This document shows positions 16,191-25,939 of a stretch of 64,000 nucleotides of DNA, one piece after another; positions within the stretch are counted from its first letter, which is position 1, and each line of letters opens with the position of its first letter. Below the pieces are notes generated by a model, which ran no database searches, had not been told where the DNA came from, and saw only the letters and a list, made by a program, of their open reading frames with translations. The DNA comes from Alphaproteobacteria bacterium (GTDB lineage Bacteria; Pseudomonadota; Alphaproteobacteria; Rhodobacterales; Rhodobacteraceae), in contig JAAAPD010000003.1 in the NCBI GenBank assembly GCA_009908505.1, forward strand, positions 62,001 to 126,000, read 5' to 3'. Position numbers and translations under genes: made by a program.

Positions 16191-16390
16191 CGGTTGATCA
16201 GAACCAGCACCGCCGCGACCAATTCCGCCCCGACCGGCTCGTCCGGCAAGTGCCAGCCCGGTCCGATCCCGAAAACCGGGGTCAGGACCCTGAACGAGGC
16301 CACAACCGCCGCCGGCTAGATCGACTGCAGCAGGCCAACGCCGAGCAACGCAACCGCGCCGAACGCGTCCATCTGGTCCGTCTTGCCCAT
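16191..16390 (-). pseudogene. Remnant of an EamA/DMT-type transporter gene
   Basis: In one minus-strand frame the sequence reads an N-terminal piece MGKTDQMDAFGAVALLGV, an in-frame TAG (16316-16318), then PAAVVASFRVLTPVFG, DEPVGAEL and VLVLINR, which together resemble the first and last few segments of drug/metabolite (EamA) transporters. The eight to nine helices in between are missing, and proline and histidine interrupt the hydrophobic stretches. This is best explained by an internal deletion followed by decay. The gene between selO and the cupin is otherwise absent, so this 300-base stretch holds no intact gene. Confidence 0.55.
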
Positions 16391-16496
16391 CACGGGGCGG
16401 GATGTCGAAGACCACCGAATGTCAATGCCCGCCGCTTTCAAACCGCGCGACAAGCGCCTAGCCTGTGCCCGAGGACCCCCATGTGAGGACACGGCC

Positions 16497-16988
16497 ATGA
16501 GCACGGACAGCTATTTGATTACCCGCGAAGAGATCGAGCAGATGGAGGGCACGGAGAAGATCCACTTCCTGAACCCGAACGCCAGGCGCGTGAACAAGTC
16601 ATTGGGCGATCTGACCGGGCTGACCGGCATCGGGTTCCACATCATCGAGGTCGCGCCAGGCGACGAAACGACCGAGCATCACCGCCACCATCACGAGGAT
16701 GAATGCATCTACGTGCTGGACGGCATCGCGACAGCCTATATCGGGGAGGAGGCCCACCGGATCGGGCCGGGTGATTTCATCGGCTACCGCAGGGGCGGGC
16801 TTGCACATTCCATCGTCAACACCGGAGATCAGACCTTCCGCTGCATCGTCGTGGGCCAGCGCCTGCCCCATGACGTGGGCGACTACACCCGCAAGGGCAA
16901 GCGCATCTTCCGCAACGAGGGCCTGCCCTGGACGCTGGTCGATCACGACGCGCTGCAGGAAATCGGCGGGACCGTGGGCAAGAAGTAG
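16497..16988 (+). CDS. Cupin-domain protein
   Basis: A 163-residue single-domain cupin. The metal-binding first motif is seen as TTEHHRHHHEDECIYVLDG, with an unusually histidine-rich run, and the second motif as HSIVNTGDQTFRCIVV. The length and the C-terminal RKGKRIFRNEG segment match a group of proteobacterial cupins of unknown substrate. GAGG lies about ten bases before the ATG at 16497. It converges with the DUF3179 gene, the two stops being adjacent. Enzymatic or storage role is unknown. Confidence 0.82.
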   Translation: MSTDSYLITREEIEQMEGTEKIHFLNPNARRVNKSLGDLTGLTGIGFHIIEVAPGDETTEHHRHHHEDECIYVLDGIATAYIGEEAHRIGPGDFIGYRRGGLAHSIVNTGDQTFRCIVVGQRLPHDVGDYTRKGKRIFRNEGLPWTLVDHDALQEIGGTVGKK

Positions 16989-17954
16989 CTAGTCGCCCAG
17001 CATCCAGTCACCCTCGGGCCAGAAGGCGTGGAACGCGAAGGCGAACATCACGTCATGGGCCACGTCATTGCCCTGCGCGTCACGCACCCGCACCGTGCCC
17101 ACGTCGCGGGCGTCCGAGATCCGCGCGGTGTCCAGCGCCGAGGCCTGCCCGGCCGACCAGGTCAGCACATGACCCGCTTCCGCGATCCGGCCTTCCTGAG
17201 ACAGCCGCGTCAGCGGCCAGGCCTGGCCGTCAATCGCGACGACGCGCACCAGCGGCGGGATATCATGAGGCGGATTTTCGCCACGATAGAGAAATGGCTG
17301 CCGGGAGCTGTCATATTTGACATACGGGTTGCGGCCATAGCTGCGGGGATATGCAGGTTCGTCCATGACAAGACCGTCGGGATTGCGGGCGGTGAACTCA
17401 TACCAGCTTTCCATCCAGGTGGGCAGGCGGTCCAGCTCGGTGCCCGTGAGATCGCCGACGATGGCTTCGCCCAGCGCCTGTTGCCACCAGCTTTCGGTCT
17501 GGCGATCGTACATGACCATGTCGGAATGGCGCAGCTTGCCGGAGACGCCGAATTCCAGCACCCCGGCCTCGGTCCGCCGGTCGAAGGTGATGCCGGAATT
17601 GCACAAGGGGCAGAATGTCACGGCGATGGGGCGGCCGCCAACTTCGTCATTCACGATCTCGTGCCAAGTGAGATAGCGGATCGGGTAGGCGCGTGGCGTC
17701 TCACCCTGGATCTCGACAGTGATGACCGGTTCGCGCCCGTCGATGCGGTCCTCCTCGGCGGCGGGAATGAAATCGGGATCGGTCAGCGCCGGAATGCCAT
17801 CCTTGGGCGGACCGCCCGACATGATCTCGGACCAGTCGTCGATGACGGTGGTCTGGAAATTCGTATCGGGCCATTCCCGCGCCCAGTTCTGGGGGTTGGC
17901 GAGACTGGCGCCGGCGAACAGCGACAGGGTCAGGGCAACAAGAATGTGGCGCAT
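16989..17954 (-). CDS. Exported DUF3179-domain protein
   Basis: A 321-residue periplasmic protein. The first 20 residues (MRHILVALTLSLFAGASLAN) are a Sec signal peptide. The rest is a DUF3179 domain, with its typical AYPIRYLTWHEIVND, the two-cysteine motif TFCPLCNSGITF and the closing AFAFHAFWPEG. The Cys-Pro-Leu-Cys pair could bind metal or be redox active. AGGAGG lies seven bases before the ATG at 17954. Function of the family is not established. Confidence 0.88.
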   Translation of the reverse strand: MRHILVALTLSLFAGASLANPQNWAREWPDTNFQTTVIDDWSEIMSGGPPKDGIPALTDPDFIPAAEEDRIDGREPVITVEIQGETPRAYPIRYLTWHEIVNDEVGGRPIAVTFCPLCNSGITFDRRTEAGVLEFGVSGKLRHSDMVMYDRQTESWWQQALGEAIVGDLTGTELDRLPTWMESWYEFTARNPDGLVMDEPAYPRSYGRNPYVKYDSSRQPFLYRGENPPHDIPPLVRVVAIDGQAWPLTRLSQEGRIAEAGHVLTWSAGQASALDTARISDARDVGTVRVRDAQGNDVAHDVMFAFAFHAFWPEGDWMLGD

Positions 17955-18033
17955 GGGACGATCCTCCTCATGCGCCACAATGACAGGGGCTGACCTGCCG
18001 GCCCAGCCCCTCTGACCGGAACGTGATCGGGCG

Positions 18034-18591
18034 TCAGTCCGTGACGGTGACGGAATCCATCCAGTCCGGTTCTCCGATCACCGCACCATTGCGGCCCTGG
18101 CCGCGCTTGATGGCATCGACCACCTCCATCCCGGCGGTCACTTCACCGACGATGGTGTATTGCCCGTCCAGGTGCGGCGCGGGCGCGAACATGATGAAGA
18201 ACTGGCTGTTGGCGCTGTCGGGATCGGCGGCGCGGGCCATACCGACCACGCCACGATCAAAGGACAGGTCGTCCGAGAACTCGGCCGCCAGGTTGCCCCG
18301 GTCCGACCCGCCCGTGCCGGCGCGGCGCATGTCGAACCCGTCTTCGGTGCGGTCGCCGTATTGCACGTCGCCGGTCTGGGCCATGAAGCCGTCGATCACC
18401 CGGTGAAAAACGACGCCATCATAGGCGCCCGCCTCGGCCAGGGCGGTGATCTGGTCGACATGGCCCGGGGCGCTGTCCTCGAACAGGTCGATGGCGATGG
18501 TGCCGTCGGCCTCGCCCGCGACCTCGATTTCAAGGCCGGCTGCAGCGGCCTGCGTGCCCATCAGGGCGGCGATCAGGGCAAGTTCACGCAT
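18034..18591 (-). CDS. Periplasmic cyclophilin-type peptidyl-prolyl isomerase
   Basis: Cis-trans prolyl isomerase for folding of exported proteins. The 185-residue product begins with a short signal peptide (MRELALIAALMGTQAAAAG), followed by a cyclophilin domain with the catalytic region FHRVIDGFMAQTGD and NSQFFIMF. It starts eight bases inside the end of a second cyclophilin gene, so the two form an operon that supplies a cytoplasmic and a periplasmic enzyme. Bacterial cyclophilins of this type may be insensitive to cyclosporin. Confidence 0.92.
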   Translation of the reverse strand: MRELALIAALMGTQAAAAGLEIEVAGEADGTIAIDLFEDSAPGHVDQITALAEAGAYDGVVFHRVIDGFMAQTGDVQYGDRTEDGFDMRRAGTGGSDRGNLAAEFSDDLSFDRGVVGMARAADPDSANSQFFIMFAPAPHLDGQYTIVGEVTAGMEVVDAIKRGQGRNGAVIGEPDWMDSVTVTD

Positions 18592-19090
18592 CGGCGGCCA
18601 CCTTCACGGAGATCATCTTGTCGGGATTCATGGGCGGCTCGCCCTTGGTGATGCTGTCGACCAGGTCCATCCCCTCGATCACGCGACCATAGACGGTATA
18701 TTGACCGTTGAGGAAATGGTTGTCCTTGAAACTGATGAAAAACTGGCTGTTGGCCGAATTGGGGTTGGCCGCGCGGGCCGCGCCCAGGGTGCCGCGATCA
18801 TGGGGCAGCTTGGAGAATTCGGCCGGCAGGTCCGGCTTGTCCGATCCGCCGGTGCCGGCGCGGGCCAGGTTGAATCCGTCATTGGTATTGCCGAACTGCA
18901 CGTCGCCCGATTGTGCCATGAACCCGTCGATCACCCGGTGGAAGATCACGCCGTCATAGGCGCCGGCGCGGGCCAGCTCCTTCATCCGGTCGCAATGCTG
19001 GGGGGCCACGTCGGGCAGAAGCTCGATGGTGACGGTGCCACCTTCAAGCTCGACGAGGATAGTGTTTTCGGGGTCCTTGATTTCGGCCAT
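18584..19090 (-). CDS. Cytoplasmic cyclophilin-type peptidyl-prolyl isomerase
   Basis: A 168-residue cyclophilin without signal peptide (MAEIKDPENTILVELEGG start). It has the catalytic FHRVIDGFMAQSGDVQF and NSQFFISFK segments and shares the GTGGSDKPDLPAEFS-type loop with its neighbour. The ATG at 19090 is chosen because AAGGAG lies seven bases upstream; an in-frame GTG at 19105 overlaps that site. It is the first gene of a two-gene cyclophilin operon and probably arose by duplication. Confidence 0.93.
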   Translation of the reverse strand: MAEIKDPENTILVELEGGTVTIELLPDVAPQHCDRMKELARAGAYDGVIFHRVIDGFMAQSGDVQFGNTNDGFNLARAGTGGSDKPDLPAEFSKLPHDRGTLGAARAANPNSANSQFFISFKDNHFLNGQYTVYGRVIEGMDLVDSITKGEPPMNPDKMISVKVAADA

Positions 19091-19222
19091 GCCGGTCTCC
19101 TTCACTGACTGTCATCGGGCAACCTATGCCGCCCTCTGCCCCTTGCCAAGGCAGGAGGTTGACGCGACAGGCGGAAAAGCACATCACCAAGTCACCCTTG
19201 ATCCAAAGCGGGAGAAGACGAG

Positions 19223-20398
19223 ATGAGCTGGAAGACCCTCGACGACATGGACCTGGACGGCAAGACCGTGCTGACCCGCGTGGATATCAACGTGCCGGTC
19301 GAGGATGGCCGGGTCACCGACGCCACCCGGATCGAGCGGATCAAGCCCACCATCGACGATATCCTGGCCAAGGGCGGCAAGCCGGTCCTGCTGGCGCATT
19401 TTGGGCGGCCCAAGGGCCAGCCCGATCCCGACATGTCCCTGCGCCTTATCCAGCCCGCGTTGGAAGACGTGCTGGGCCGACCCGTGGCCTTCATCGAACG
19501 GCCCGACCGGGCGGCGATCGACGCCGCCGAGGGGGTCATCCTGATCGAGAACACGCGGTTCAGCCCGATGGAGACCGACAACGACCCGAAGATGGCGCAG
19601 TTCCTCGCCAGCCTCGGTGACATCTACTGCAACGATGCCTTTTCCGCCGCGCACCGCGCCCATGCCAGCACCGAGGGCGTGGCGCATCTGCTGCCAAATT
19701 GCGCGGGCCGGCTGATGGCGCAGGAACTGGGCGCACTGGAAAAGGCGCTGGGGCACCCGGACCGGCCCGTGGTGGCCGTGGTGGGCGGGGCCAAGGTGTC
19801 GACCAAGCTGGACCTGCTGGGCAACCTGATCGAAAAGGTCGATACGCTGGTCATCGGCGGCGGCATGGCCAATACCTTCCTGGCGGCCAAGGGCATCGAC
19901 GTGGGCAAGTCGCTCTGTGAGCACGACCTGGCCGATGCCGCGCGCGAGATAATGGCTAAAGCCGAGGCCGGGGGCTGCAGCATCCTTCTGCCCGCGGATG
20001 TCGTGGTGGCCCGCGAATTCAAGGCCGGCGCCGCGCACGAAGTCGTCGCCGCCGATGCCTGCCCGGCCGATGCGATGATCCTCGATGCCGGGTCCGAGGC
20101 GGTCAAAGCGGTGGTCTCGGCGCTGGAGGACGCGAAAACGCTGGTCTGGAACGGCCCGCTGGGCGCCTTCGAGATCGAGCCCTTCGATGTGGCCACCAAT
20201 GCCGCCGCCGCCCGCGCCGCGGAATTGTCCAGGGCCGGCAAGCTGGTGTCGGTCGCCGGCGGGGGCGACACGGTCGCGGCGCTGAACAAGGCCGGGGCGG
20301 CGGATGACTTCTCGTATATCTCGACCGCCGGCGGGGCCTTCCTGGAATGGATGGAGGGCAAGACCCTGCCCGGCGTGGCCGCGCTCGAGGCAACGTGA
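19223..20398 (+). CDS. pgk: Phosphoglycerate kinase
   Basis: Interconverts 1,3-bisphosphoglycerate plus ADP and 3-phosphoglycerate plus ATP in glycolysis and gluconeogenesis. The 391-residue protein shows the N-domain substrate region [15 protein letters not shown] and ENTRF, the hinge region [23 protein letters not shown], and the C-domain nucleotide site WNGPLGAFE and [10 protein letters not shown]. The ATG at 19223 has a GGGAG/GAAGACGAG stretch before it. Class I aldolase follows 80 bases later on the same strand, which groups two glycolytic genes. Confidence 0.97.
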   Translation: MSWKTLDDMDLDGKTVLTRVDINVPVEDGRVTDATRIERIKPTIDDILAKGGKPVLLAHFGRPKGQPDPDMSLRLIQPALEDVLGRPVAFIERPDRAAIDAAEGVILIENTRFSPMETDNDPKMAQFLASLGDIYCNDAFSAAHRAHASTEGVAHLLPNCAGRLMAQELGALEKALGHPDRPVVAVVGGAKVSTKLDLLGNLIEKVDTLVIGGGMANTFLAAKGIDVGKSLCEHDLADAAREIMAKAEAGGCSILLPADVVVAREFKAGAAHEVVAADACPADAMILDAGSEAVKAVVSALEDAKTLVWNGPLGAFEIEPFDVATNAAAARAAELSRAGKLVSVAGGGDTVAALNKAGAADDFSYISTAGGAFLEWMEGKTLPGVAALEAT

Positions 20399-20478
20399 TA
20401 CCGTTAGCGCGACCATGATTGCGGGGCCGCTGGCCCTTGCCTAGAAGACAGAACAGACCGACCTAACGGAGCCTTCCC

Positions 20479-21369
20479 ATGACCGACCAAGCCCAAGCCG
20501 ACCAGATGCGCAACGCCACCGGGTTCATCGCGGCGCTGGACCAGTCAGGCGGGTCCACCCCCAAGGCACTGGCCCAGTATGGGGTCGAGGAAGACGCCTA
20601 TTCCGGCGAGACCGAGATGTTCGACATGATCCACGCCATGCGCAGCCGCATCGTCAAATCACCGGCCTTTTCCGGCGACAAGGTGATCGGCTCGATCCTG
20701 TTCGAGATGACCATGGACCGCGAGATCGACGGCATCCCCAGCGCGCAGTTCCTGTGGGAAAGGCGTGGCGTCGTGCCCTTCCTGAAGGTGGACAAGGGGC
20801 TGGAGGACGAGGCCGACGGCGTGCGCCTGATGAAACCGATCCCGACGCTGGACACGCTGTGCGAACGGGCGGTCAGCCATGGGGTCTTCGGCACCAAGAT
20901 GCGGTCCGTCATCGACGCGGCCGATGCGGCGGGCATCCGCGCCAACGTGGCCCAGCAATTCCAGTATGGCGAACAGATCATGCGCCACGGGCTGATGCCG
21001 ATCCTGGAACCCGAGGTGACGATCTCGATCGCCGACAAGGAACAGGCCGAGGAGATCCTGCTGGCCGAGATCCTGTCCGGCCTGGACGCCCTACCCGAGG
21101 GGCAGGAGGTGATGCTGAAACTGTCGCTGCCGACCAAGGCGAACCACTACAAGCCGCTGATCGATCACCCCAAGGTCATGCGGGTCGTGGCCCTGTCGGG
21201 TGGCCATAGCCGCGACGAGGCCAACGCCCTTCTGGCGCGGAACGAAGGCATGATCGCCAGTTTCAGCCGGGCGCTGGCCGAAGGGCTGTCGGCCAAGCAG
21301 TCCGATGCCGATTTCGACGCGACGCTCGCGGCCTCGATCGACAGCATCTACGCGGCCTCAAGCACCTGA
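20479..21369 (+). CDS. fda: Fructose-bisphosphate aldolase, class I
   Basis: Cleaves fructose 1,6-bisphosphate to dihydroxyacetone phosphate and glyceraldehyde 3-phosphate through a lysine Schiff base. The 296-residue protein begins with the class I pattern [17 protein letters not shown], and the central FLKVDKG and [12 protein letters not shown] segments carry conserved lysines. It lies behind pgk and is probably cotranscribed. Its last 12 bases overlap the end of the convergent AidB-like gene. Confidence 0.95.
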   Translation: MTDQAQADQMRNATGFIAALDQSGGSTPKALAQYGVEEDAYSGETEMFDMIHAMRSRIVKSPAFSGDKVIGSILFEMTMDREIDGIPSAQFLWERRGVVPFLKVDKGLEDEADGVRLMKPIPTLDTLCERAVSHGVFGTKMRSVIDAADAAGIRANVAQQFQYGEQIMRHGLMPILEPEVTISIADKEQAEEILLAEILSGLDALPEGQEVMLKLSLPTKANHYKPLIDHPKVMRVVALSGGHSRDEANALLARNEGMIASFSRALAEGLSAKQSDADFDATLAASIDSIYAASST

Positions 21370-22965
21370 GCCCAGCCGCGCCAGGATCGCCGCCTCGTCC
21401 AATCCGCTGACCGCGCCGGCGATCCGCCCGCGGGGCCCCAGCCGGGTGGCGATGTAGCCCTCGGCCACCGCGGAAGGAGCCTGCTGCATCAAGGCGCTCG
21501 CCGTCAGCAAGCTCGCCAGGTTTTCGCAGAAGGCGCGCGCGTCGGCCTCGGGCGGCAGGCCCGGCCATTGGTCGCGGTGGGCGGCCATGGCGGCATCGAA
21601 CCGCCTGTCCTGCCCCGCAACCTGCGTGAATTCGGCCTCGAGTGCCGCGCTTGCGCCCGGGTCGCGCGCCAAGCTGCGCAGCACGTCCAGGCAGATCACG
21701 TTGCCCGAGCCTTCCCAGATCGAGTTGAGCGGCGCCTCGCGGTAATACAATGGCATCGGGCCGTCCTCGACATAGCCGATGCCGCCCAGCACCTCCATCG
21801 CCTCGTAGGTGACGTTGGGGCACAGCTTGTTGCCCAGGAATTTCGCGAGCGCCACGCCGATGCGGGCGAAACCGCGCGCCGCCTCGTCGGCGCCGTCGAA
21901 GGCCCGCGCCACCCTCAGCCCCAGTGCCAACGCGCCTTCCCAGTCCAGCGCCAGGTCGGCCAGCACCCGGCGCATCAGGGGCTGGTCGATCAGGCGTTTC
22001 TGGAAGGCGCTGCGGTGGGTCACCCAGTGATGCGCCTCGACCAGGGCGCCGCGCATCAGCCCGGCCGGGGCCAGGGCCGTATCCAGCCGGGTGTGATGGA
22101 CCATCTCGATGATCCGGCGCACGCCCTCTCCTTCCCCGCCGATGCGCCAGGCCAAAGCGTCCTCGTAGTCGATTTCGGCCGACCCATTGGCCCGGTTGCC
22201 CAGCTTGTCCTTGAGCCGCGTGATGCGGATGCCGTTGCGCCCGTCCTCGGGCCAGCGCGGGACCAGGAAACAGGTAAGCCCGCCCTCGGCCTGCGCCAGG
22301 GTCAGGAACCCGTCGGACATGGGCGCGGAACAAAACCACTTGTGCCCGCGCAGCCGGTAGGCGCCGCCATCGGGCACGGCACGGGTTGTGTTGGCACGCA
22401 CGTCCGATCCCCCCTGTTTCTCGGTCATGGCCATGCCCAGCGTCGCGGCGGGCTTGCCGTCCAGCGGCACGGCACGACCGTCATAGTCACGCCGCAACAG
22501 TTTTGCCCCCCAGGTCGCGGCCAGGTCGGTGCCTGCCAGCACCGGCACGGCGGCGTAGGTCATGGTCATCGGGCAGCACACGCCCGGCTCGACCTGGCTG
22601 GTCATGTAGACCATGGCGGCATGGCTGACATGGCTGCCGCCATCCCAGGCGGTGGCGGCATAGCCCGCGCGCAGCCCCGCCCCCAGAAGGTCGTGATAGG
22701 CGGGGTGAAAACGCAGCTCGTCCAGCCGCCGCCCACCCGCATCCACCAAGACCAGGTCCGGCGGGTGGCGGTTGGCCTCGCGTCCCTCTTCGCGCCGGAC
22801 CGCGCTGCCCCAGTCCCGGCCATAGGTGGCCAGGGCGTCGCCATCGCCGCCGCGGGCATGATCGCGCAGCGCCGGGTCGTCGGCCCACAGATCAGCATCG
22901 CCCAGGGCGGGCGGCTGGTTGGTCACGTCATGGGTGGTCAGCGTCTCGCGCGGCAGCAGGGTCAT
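21358..22965 (-). CDS. AidB-like acyl-CoA dehydrogenase family protein
   Basis: A 535-residue flavoprotein of the AidB branch of acyl-CoA dehydrogenases. The N-terminal domain with [17 protein letters not shown] is particular to AidB; the core has [18 protein letters not shown] for FAD binding, and the C-terminal domain has [17 protein letters not shown]. coli AidB is induced by alkylation and binds DNA, but its enzyme role is unclear. AGGAGG lies before the ATG at 22965. It overlaps the aldolase gene tail to tail and is divergent from ftsB. Confidence 0.9.
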   Translation of the reverse strand: MTLLPRETLTTHDVTNQPPALGDADLWADDPALRDHARGGDGDALATYGRDWGSAVRREEGREANRHPPDLVLVDAGGRRLDELRFHPAYHDLLGAGLRAGYAATAWDGGSHVSHAAMVYMTSQVEPGVCCPMTMTYAAVPVLAGTDLAATWGAKLLRRDYDGRAVPLDGKPAATLGMAMTEKQGGSDVRANTTRAVPDGGAYRLRGHKWFCSAPMSDGFLTLAQAEGGLTCFLVPRWPEDGRNGIRITRLKDKLGNRANGSAEIDYEDALAWRIGGEGEGVRRIIEMVHHTRLDTALAPAGLMRGALVEAHHWVTHRSAFQKRLIDQPLMRRVLADLALDWEGALALGLRVARAFDGADEAARGFARIGVALAKFLGNKLCPNVTYEAMEVLGGIGYVEDGPMPLYYREAPLNSIWEGSGNVICLDVLRSLARDPGASAALEAEFTQVAGQDRRFDAAMAAHRDQWPGLPPEADARAFCENLASLLTASALMQQAPSAVAEGYIATRLGPRGRIAGAVSGLDEAAILARLGSGA

Positions 22966-23081
22966 GGGGGCACCTCCTGCCCCGAGGCTAGGCCCGAAAA
23001 AGGGGATTCACAAAGCGAATCAAACATGCGATTCTGATCCGAGAGCGGGACAGCAAGATCCCGCCGCACCGAGGCAGAACC

Positions 23082-23381
23082 ATGAGTACACGCAGACGCG
23101 CGCCCCTGGGCGTCATCCTCTATTTCACGACGCTCCTGCTGTTGGGGCTCTATTTCACCTTCGCCGCGGTGCAGGGCGACTACGGCGTTTTCAAACGCGC
23201 CGAGATCGAGGCCGAGGGTCGCGCGCTAGCACAGGAACTGGCGGTTCTGGAGGCCGATGTCGCGCGGATGGAGAACCTGACGCGTCGGCTGTCGGATACC
23301 TATCTCGACCTCGACCTGCTGGACGAACGGGCCCGCGACGTGCTGGGCCTGATCCGCGCCGACGAGATCGTCATCCGCTGA
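23082..23381 (+). CDS. ftsB: FtsB/DivIC-family septum formation initiator
   Basis: A small bitopic cell-division protein of 99 residues. One membrane helix (about 10-32, GVILYFTTLLLLGLYFTFAA) is followed by a coiled coil rich in Ala, Glu and Leu with regular heptads, and the C-terminal DERARDVLGLIRADEIVI motif. FtsB pairs with FtsL and FtsQ at the divisome. It lies just upstream of pdhABC, as in many alphaproteobacteria, where the gene order eno/divIC/pdh is common. Confidence 0.88.
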   Translation: MSTRRRAPLGVILYFTTLLLLGLYFTFAAVQGDYGVFKRAEIEAEGRALAQELAVLEADVARMENLTRRLSDTYLDLDLLDERARDVLGLIRADEIVIR

Positions 23382-23459
23382 CGCCATCCAAGCCATGCAT
23401 GGCGCGCAACGCGGGTTTTCGCGCCCCCGGTCCCCTGCCCCGATATTGCCGGTAGATTT

Positions 23460-23502
23460 TTGCACGCCCCTCTTGTAGGGATAGTTTAACACTAAACTAT
23501 CC
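23460..23502 (+). promoter_or_regulatory. Promoter with a long palindromic operator ahead of pdhA
   Basis: GGATAGTTTA (23479-23488) and TAAACTATCC (23493-23502) are exact inverted repeats around ACAC. A -35-like TTGCAC (23460-23465), 16 bases and a -10-like TAGTTT (23482-23487) place the -10 inside the left half, the arrangement of a repressor site. The pdhA ATG follows 22 bases after the repeat with a GGGGGAGG ribosome-binding site in between. The regulator is not known; the size suits a dimeric MarR, GntR or LysR-type protein. Confidence 0.6.
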
Positions 23503-23524
23503 ATTCCGCGTAGGGGGAGGACCC

Positions 23525-24535
23525 ATGGCCGCGAAGAAAACCACGACGAAACCGAACATTTCAGCCGATGAACTGAAAGCCTATTACAAGGACATGCTGC
23601 TGATCCGCCGGTTCGAGGAGAAGGCCGGCCAGCTTTACGGCATGGGCCTGATCGGCGGATTCTGTCACCTCTATATCGGCCAGGAGGCGGTCGTCGTCGG
23701 CCTCGAAGCCGCCGCCGACGAGGGTGACAAGCGCATCACCACCTACCGCGATCACGGCCACATGCTGGCCTGCGGCATGGACCCCAAGGGCGTGATGGCC
23801 GAACTGACCGGCCGCGAGGATGGCTATTCGCGCGGCAAGGGCGGCTCGATGCACATGTTCTCGAAGGAAAAGGATTTCTACGGCGGCCATGGCATCGTCG
23901 GCGCCAATGTCCCGCTTGGCGCGGGCCTCGCCTTTTCCGACAAGTATCGCGAAAACGACCGCGTGACCTTCACCTATTTCGGCGATGGCGCCGCCAACCA
24001 GGGCCAGGTCTACGAGACCTTCAACATGGCCGCGCTGTGGGACCTGCCGGTGATCTTCGTGATCGAGAACAACCAGTATGCCATGGGCACCGCGCAGCAA
24101 CGGTCCACCTCGACCCCTGACCTCTACAAGCGCGGCGAGGCCTTCGGCATTCCCGGCGAGATGGTCGACGGCATGGACGTGCTGGCGGTCAAGGCGGCCG
24201 GCGAAAAGGCGGTGACGCACTGCCGCGCCGGCAAGGGCCCCTATATCCTGGAAATCAAGACCTATCGCTATCGCGGCCATTCGATGTCGGACCCGGCGAA
24301 ATACCGGACCCGCGAAGAGGTGCAGAAAATGCGCGAGGAACGCGACCCGATCGACCATGTCCGCACCATGCTGCTGGACGGCGAACACGCCACCGAGGAG
24401 GACCTCAAGGCGATCGACAAGGAGATCAAGGAAATCGTCAACGAAAGCGCCGAATTCGCTAAGGAAAGCCCCGAGCCCGCGCTCGATGAGCTTTGGACGG
24501 ATATCTACGCGGCCGAAATTCCGCAGGAAGCCTGA
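23525..24535 (+). CDS. pdhA: Pyruvate dehydrogenase E1 component, alpha subunit
   Basis: Thiamine-diphosphate subunit of the pyruvate dehydrogenase complex, which decarboxylates pyruvate and transfers the acetyl group to lipoyl-E2. The 336-residue protein has the phosphate/TPP motif GDGAANQGQVYE...IENNQYAMGT, the RGGHG-like GKGGSMHMF region and YRYRGHSMSDPAKYR. The gene is the first of the pdhABC operon; the next gene begins 15 bases later with GGGAGGATC as ribosome-binding site. The operon is probably controlled by the palindrome just upstream. Confidence 0.97.
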   Translation: MAAKKTTTKPNISADELKAYYKDMLLIRRFEEKAGQLYGMGLIGGFCHLYIGQEAVVVGLEAAADEGDKRITTYRDHGHMLACGMDPKGVMAELTGREDGYSRGKGGSMHMFSKEKDFYGGHGIVGANVPLGAGLAFSDKYRENDRVTFTYFGDGAANQGQVYETFNMAALWDLPVIFVIENNQYAMGTAQQRSTSTPDLYKRGEAFGIPGEMVDGMDVLAVKAAGEKAVTHCRAGKGPYILEIKTYRYRGHSMSDPAKYRTREEVQKMREERDPIDHVRTMLLDGEHATEEDLKAIDKEIKEIVNESAEFAKESPEPALDELWTDIYAAEIPQEA

Positions 24536-24550
24536 GGGAGGATCACAGAC

Positions 24551-24801
24551 ATGGCTACCGAAATTCTCATGCCCGCCCTCTCGCCCACCATGGAGGAAGG
24601 CACACTTGCCAAATGGCTGGTCAAGGAAGGCGACACCGTGAACAGCGGCGACATCCTGGCCGAGATCGAGACCGACAAGGCCACGATGGAATTCGAGGCG
24701 GTCGATGAAGGTGTCATCGGCAAGATCCTCGTCGAGGAGGGCACCGAAGGCGTCAAGGTCAACACCCCCATCGCCGTGATCGGCGAAGAGGGCGAGGACA
24801 T
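24551..24801 (+). repeat. Lipoyl-domain coding repeat, copy 1
   Basis: These 251 bases at the start of pdhB match the start of pdhC (25940-26190) base for base over most of their length, without gaps. Differences are mostly at third codon positions plus one short patch (Ser-Gly-Asp-Ile against Ala-Gly-Asp-Leu). Confidence 0.9.
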
Positions 24802-25927
24802 GTCCGCGGCCGAAGCCTCGGCCCCCGCCGCCTCAGGGGACGACGGCGCGAAAGAGGCGCAAGAGTCCGCCCAGCCCACCGCCGCCGCCCAGCCCGCCGA
24901 TCCACCGCAATCGGATCGCAGCCCCGACTGGCCCGAGGGCACGGAAATGACCACCATGACCGTGCGCGAGGCGCTCAACACCGCCATGGTCGAGGAAATG
25001 GAACGCGACGACGGCGTCTTTCTGATGGGCGAAGAGGTGGCCGAATACGAGGGCGCCTACAAGATCACCCAGGGATTGCTGGACAAGTTTGGCGCCAAAC
25101 GCGTCGTGGATACGCCGATCACCGAGCACGGCTTCACCGGGATCGCCGTGGGCGCCGCCTTTGGCGGTCTCAAGCCCATTGTCGAGTTCATGACCTTCAA
25201 CTTCGCCATGCAGGCGATCGACCAGATCATCAACTCGGCGGCCAAGACGCTCTACATGTCCGGCGGCCAGATGGGCGCGCCCATGGTGTTCCGCGGCCCC
25301 AATGGCGCCGCCGCCCGCGTCGCCGCCCAGCACAGCCAGGACTACGCCGCCTGGTATGCGCATATCCCCGGCCTGAAGGTCGTGATGCCCTATACCGCCG
25401 CCGACGCGAAGGGCTTGCTGAAATCGGCGATCCGGGATCCCAACCCGGTGATCTTCCTGGAAAACGAGATCCTCTACGGCCGAACCTTCGAGGTGCCGGT
25501 GTTGGATGATTTCACCGTCCCCTTCGGCAAGGCCCGCATCGCCCGCGAGGGCAGCGACGTGACCATCGTCAGCTTCGGCATCGGAATGAGCTATGCCATG
25601 GAAGCCGCTGAAAAGCTTGCCGAAGAGGGCGTCGATGCCGAGGTGGTCGACCTGCGCACCCTGCGCCCGCTGGATTACGGCACCGTGCTGGACAGCGTGC
25701 GCAAGACCAACCGCATGGTCACCATCGAGGAAGGCTGGCCCGTGGGCGCCATCGGCAACCATCTGTCCGCCCATGTCATGACCCATGCCTTCGACTATCT
25801 CGATGCCCCGGTCCTGAATGTCTGCGGCAAGGATGTGCCGATGCCCTATGCGGCCAATCTCGAACGCCACGCCCTGGTGACCACGGACGAGGTCATCGAG
25901 GCCGTGAACCAAGTCACCTACCGGTAA
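24551..25927 (+). CDS. pdhB: Pyruvate dehydrogenase E1 component, beta subunit with lipoyl domain
   Basis: E1-beta of 458 residues, about 130 longer than the classical subunit. Residues 1-80 are a biotinyl-lipoyl domain with the lipoylated lysine in [13 protein letters not shown]. An Ala/Pro-rich linker (about 85-125) leads to the transketolase-like pyrimidine-binding domain ([35 protein letters not shown]) and the C-terminal transketolase domain. A lipoyl domain on E1-beta is a known alphaproteobacterial arrangement and lets E1 carry its own swinging arm. Its lipoyl segment is almost identical in DNA to that of the following pdhC. Confidence 0.97.
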   Translation: MATEILMPALSPTMEEGTLAKWLVKEGDTVNSGDILAEIETDKATMEFEAVDEGVIGKILVEEGTEGVKVNTPIAVIGEEGEDMSAAEASAPAASGDDGAKEAQESAQPTAAAQPADPPQSDRSPDWPEGTEMTTMTVREALNTAMVEEMERDDGVFLMGEEVAEYEGAYKITQGLLDKFGAKRVVDTPITEHGFTGIAVGAAFGGLKPIVEFMTFNFAMQAIDQIINSAAKTLYMSGGQMGAPMVFRGPNGAAARVAAQHSQDYAAWYAHIPGLKVVMPYTAADAKGLLKSAIRDPNPVIFLENEILYGRTFEVPVLDDFTVPFGKARIAREGSDVTIVSFGIGMSYAMEAAEKLAEEGVDAEVVDLRTLRPLDYGTVLDSVRKTNRMVTIEEGWPVGAIGNHLSAHVMTHAFDYLDAPVLNVCGKDVPMPYAANLERHALVTTDEVIEAVNQVTYR

Positions 25928-25939
25928 GGAGCGTCAGAC

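Noticed and set aside
16131-16504. Minus-strand and plus-strand small frames between selO and the cupin as possible real genes
   Set aside because: The only frame with family resemblance is interrupted by a stop and lacks most of a transporter; the others are shadows.
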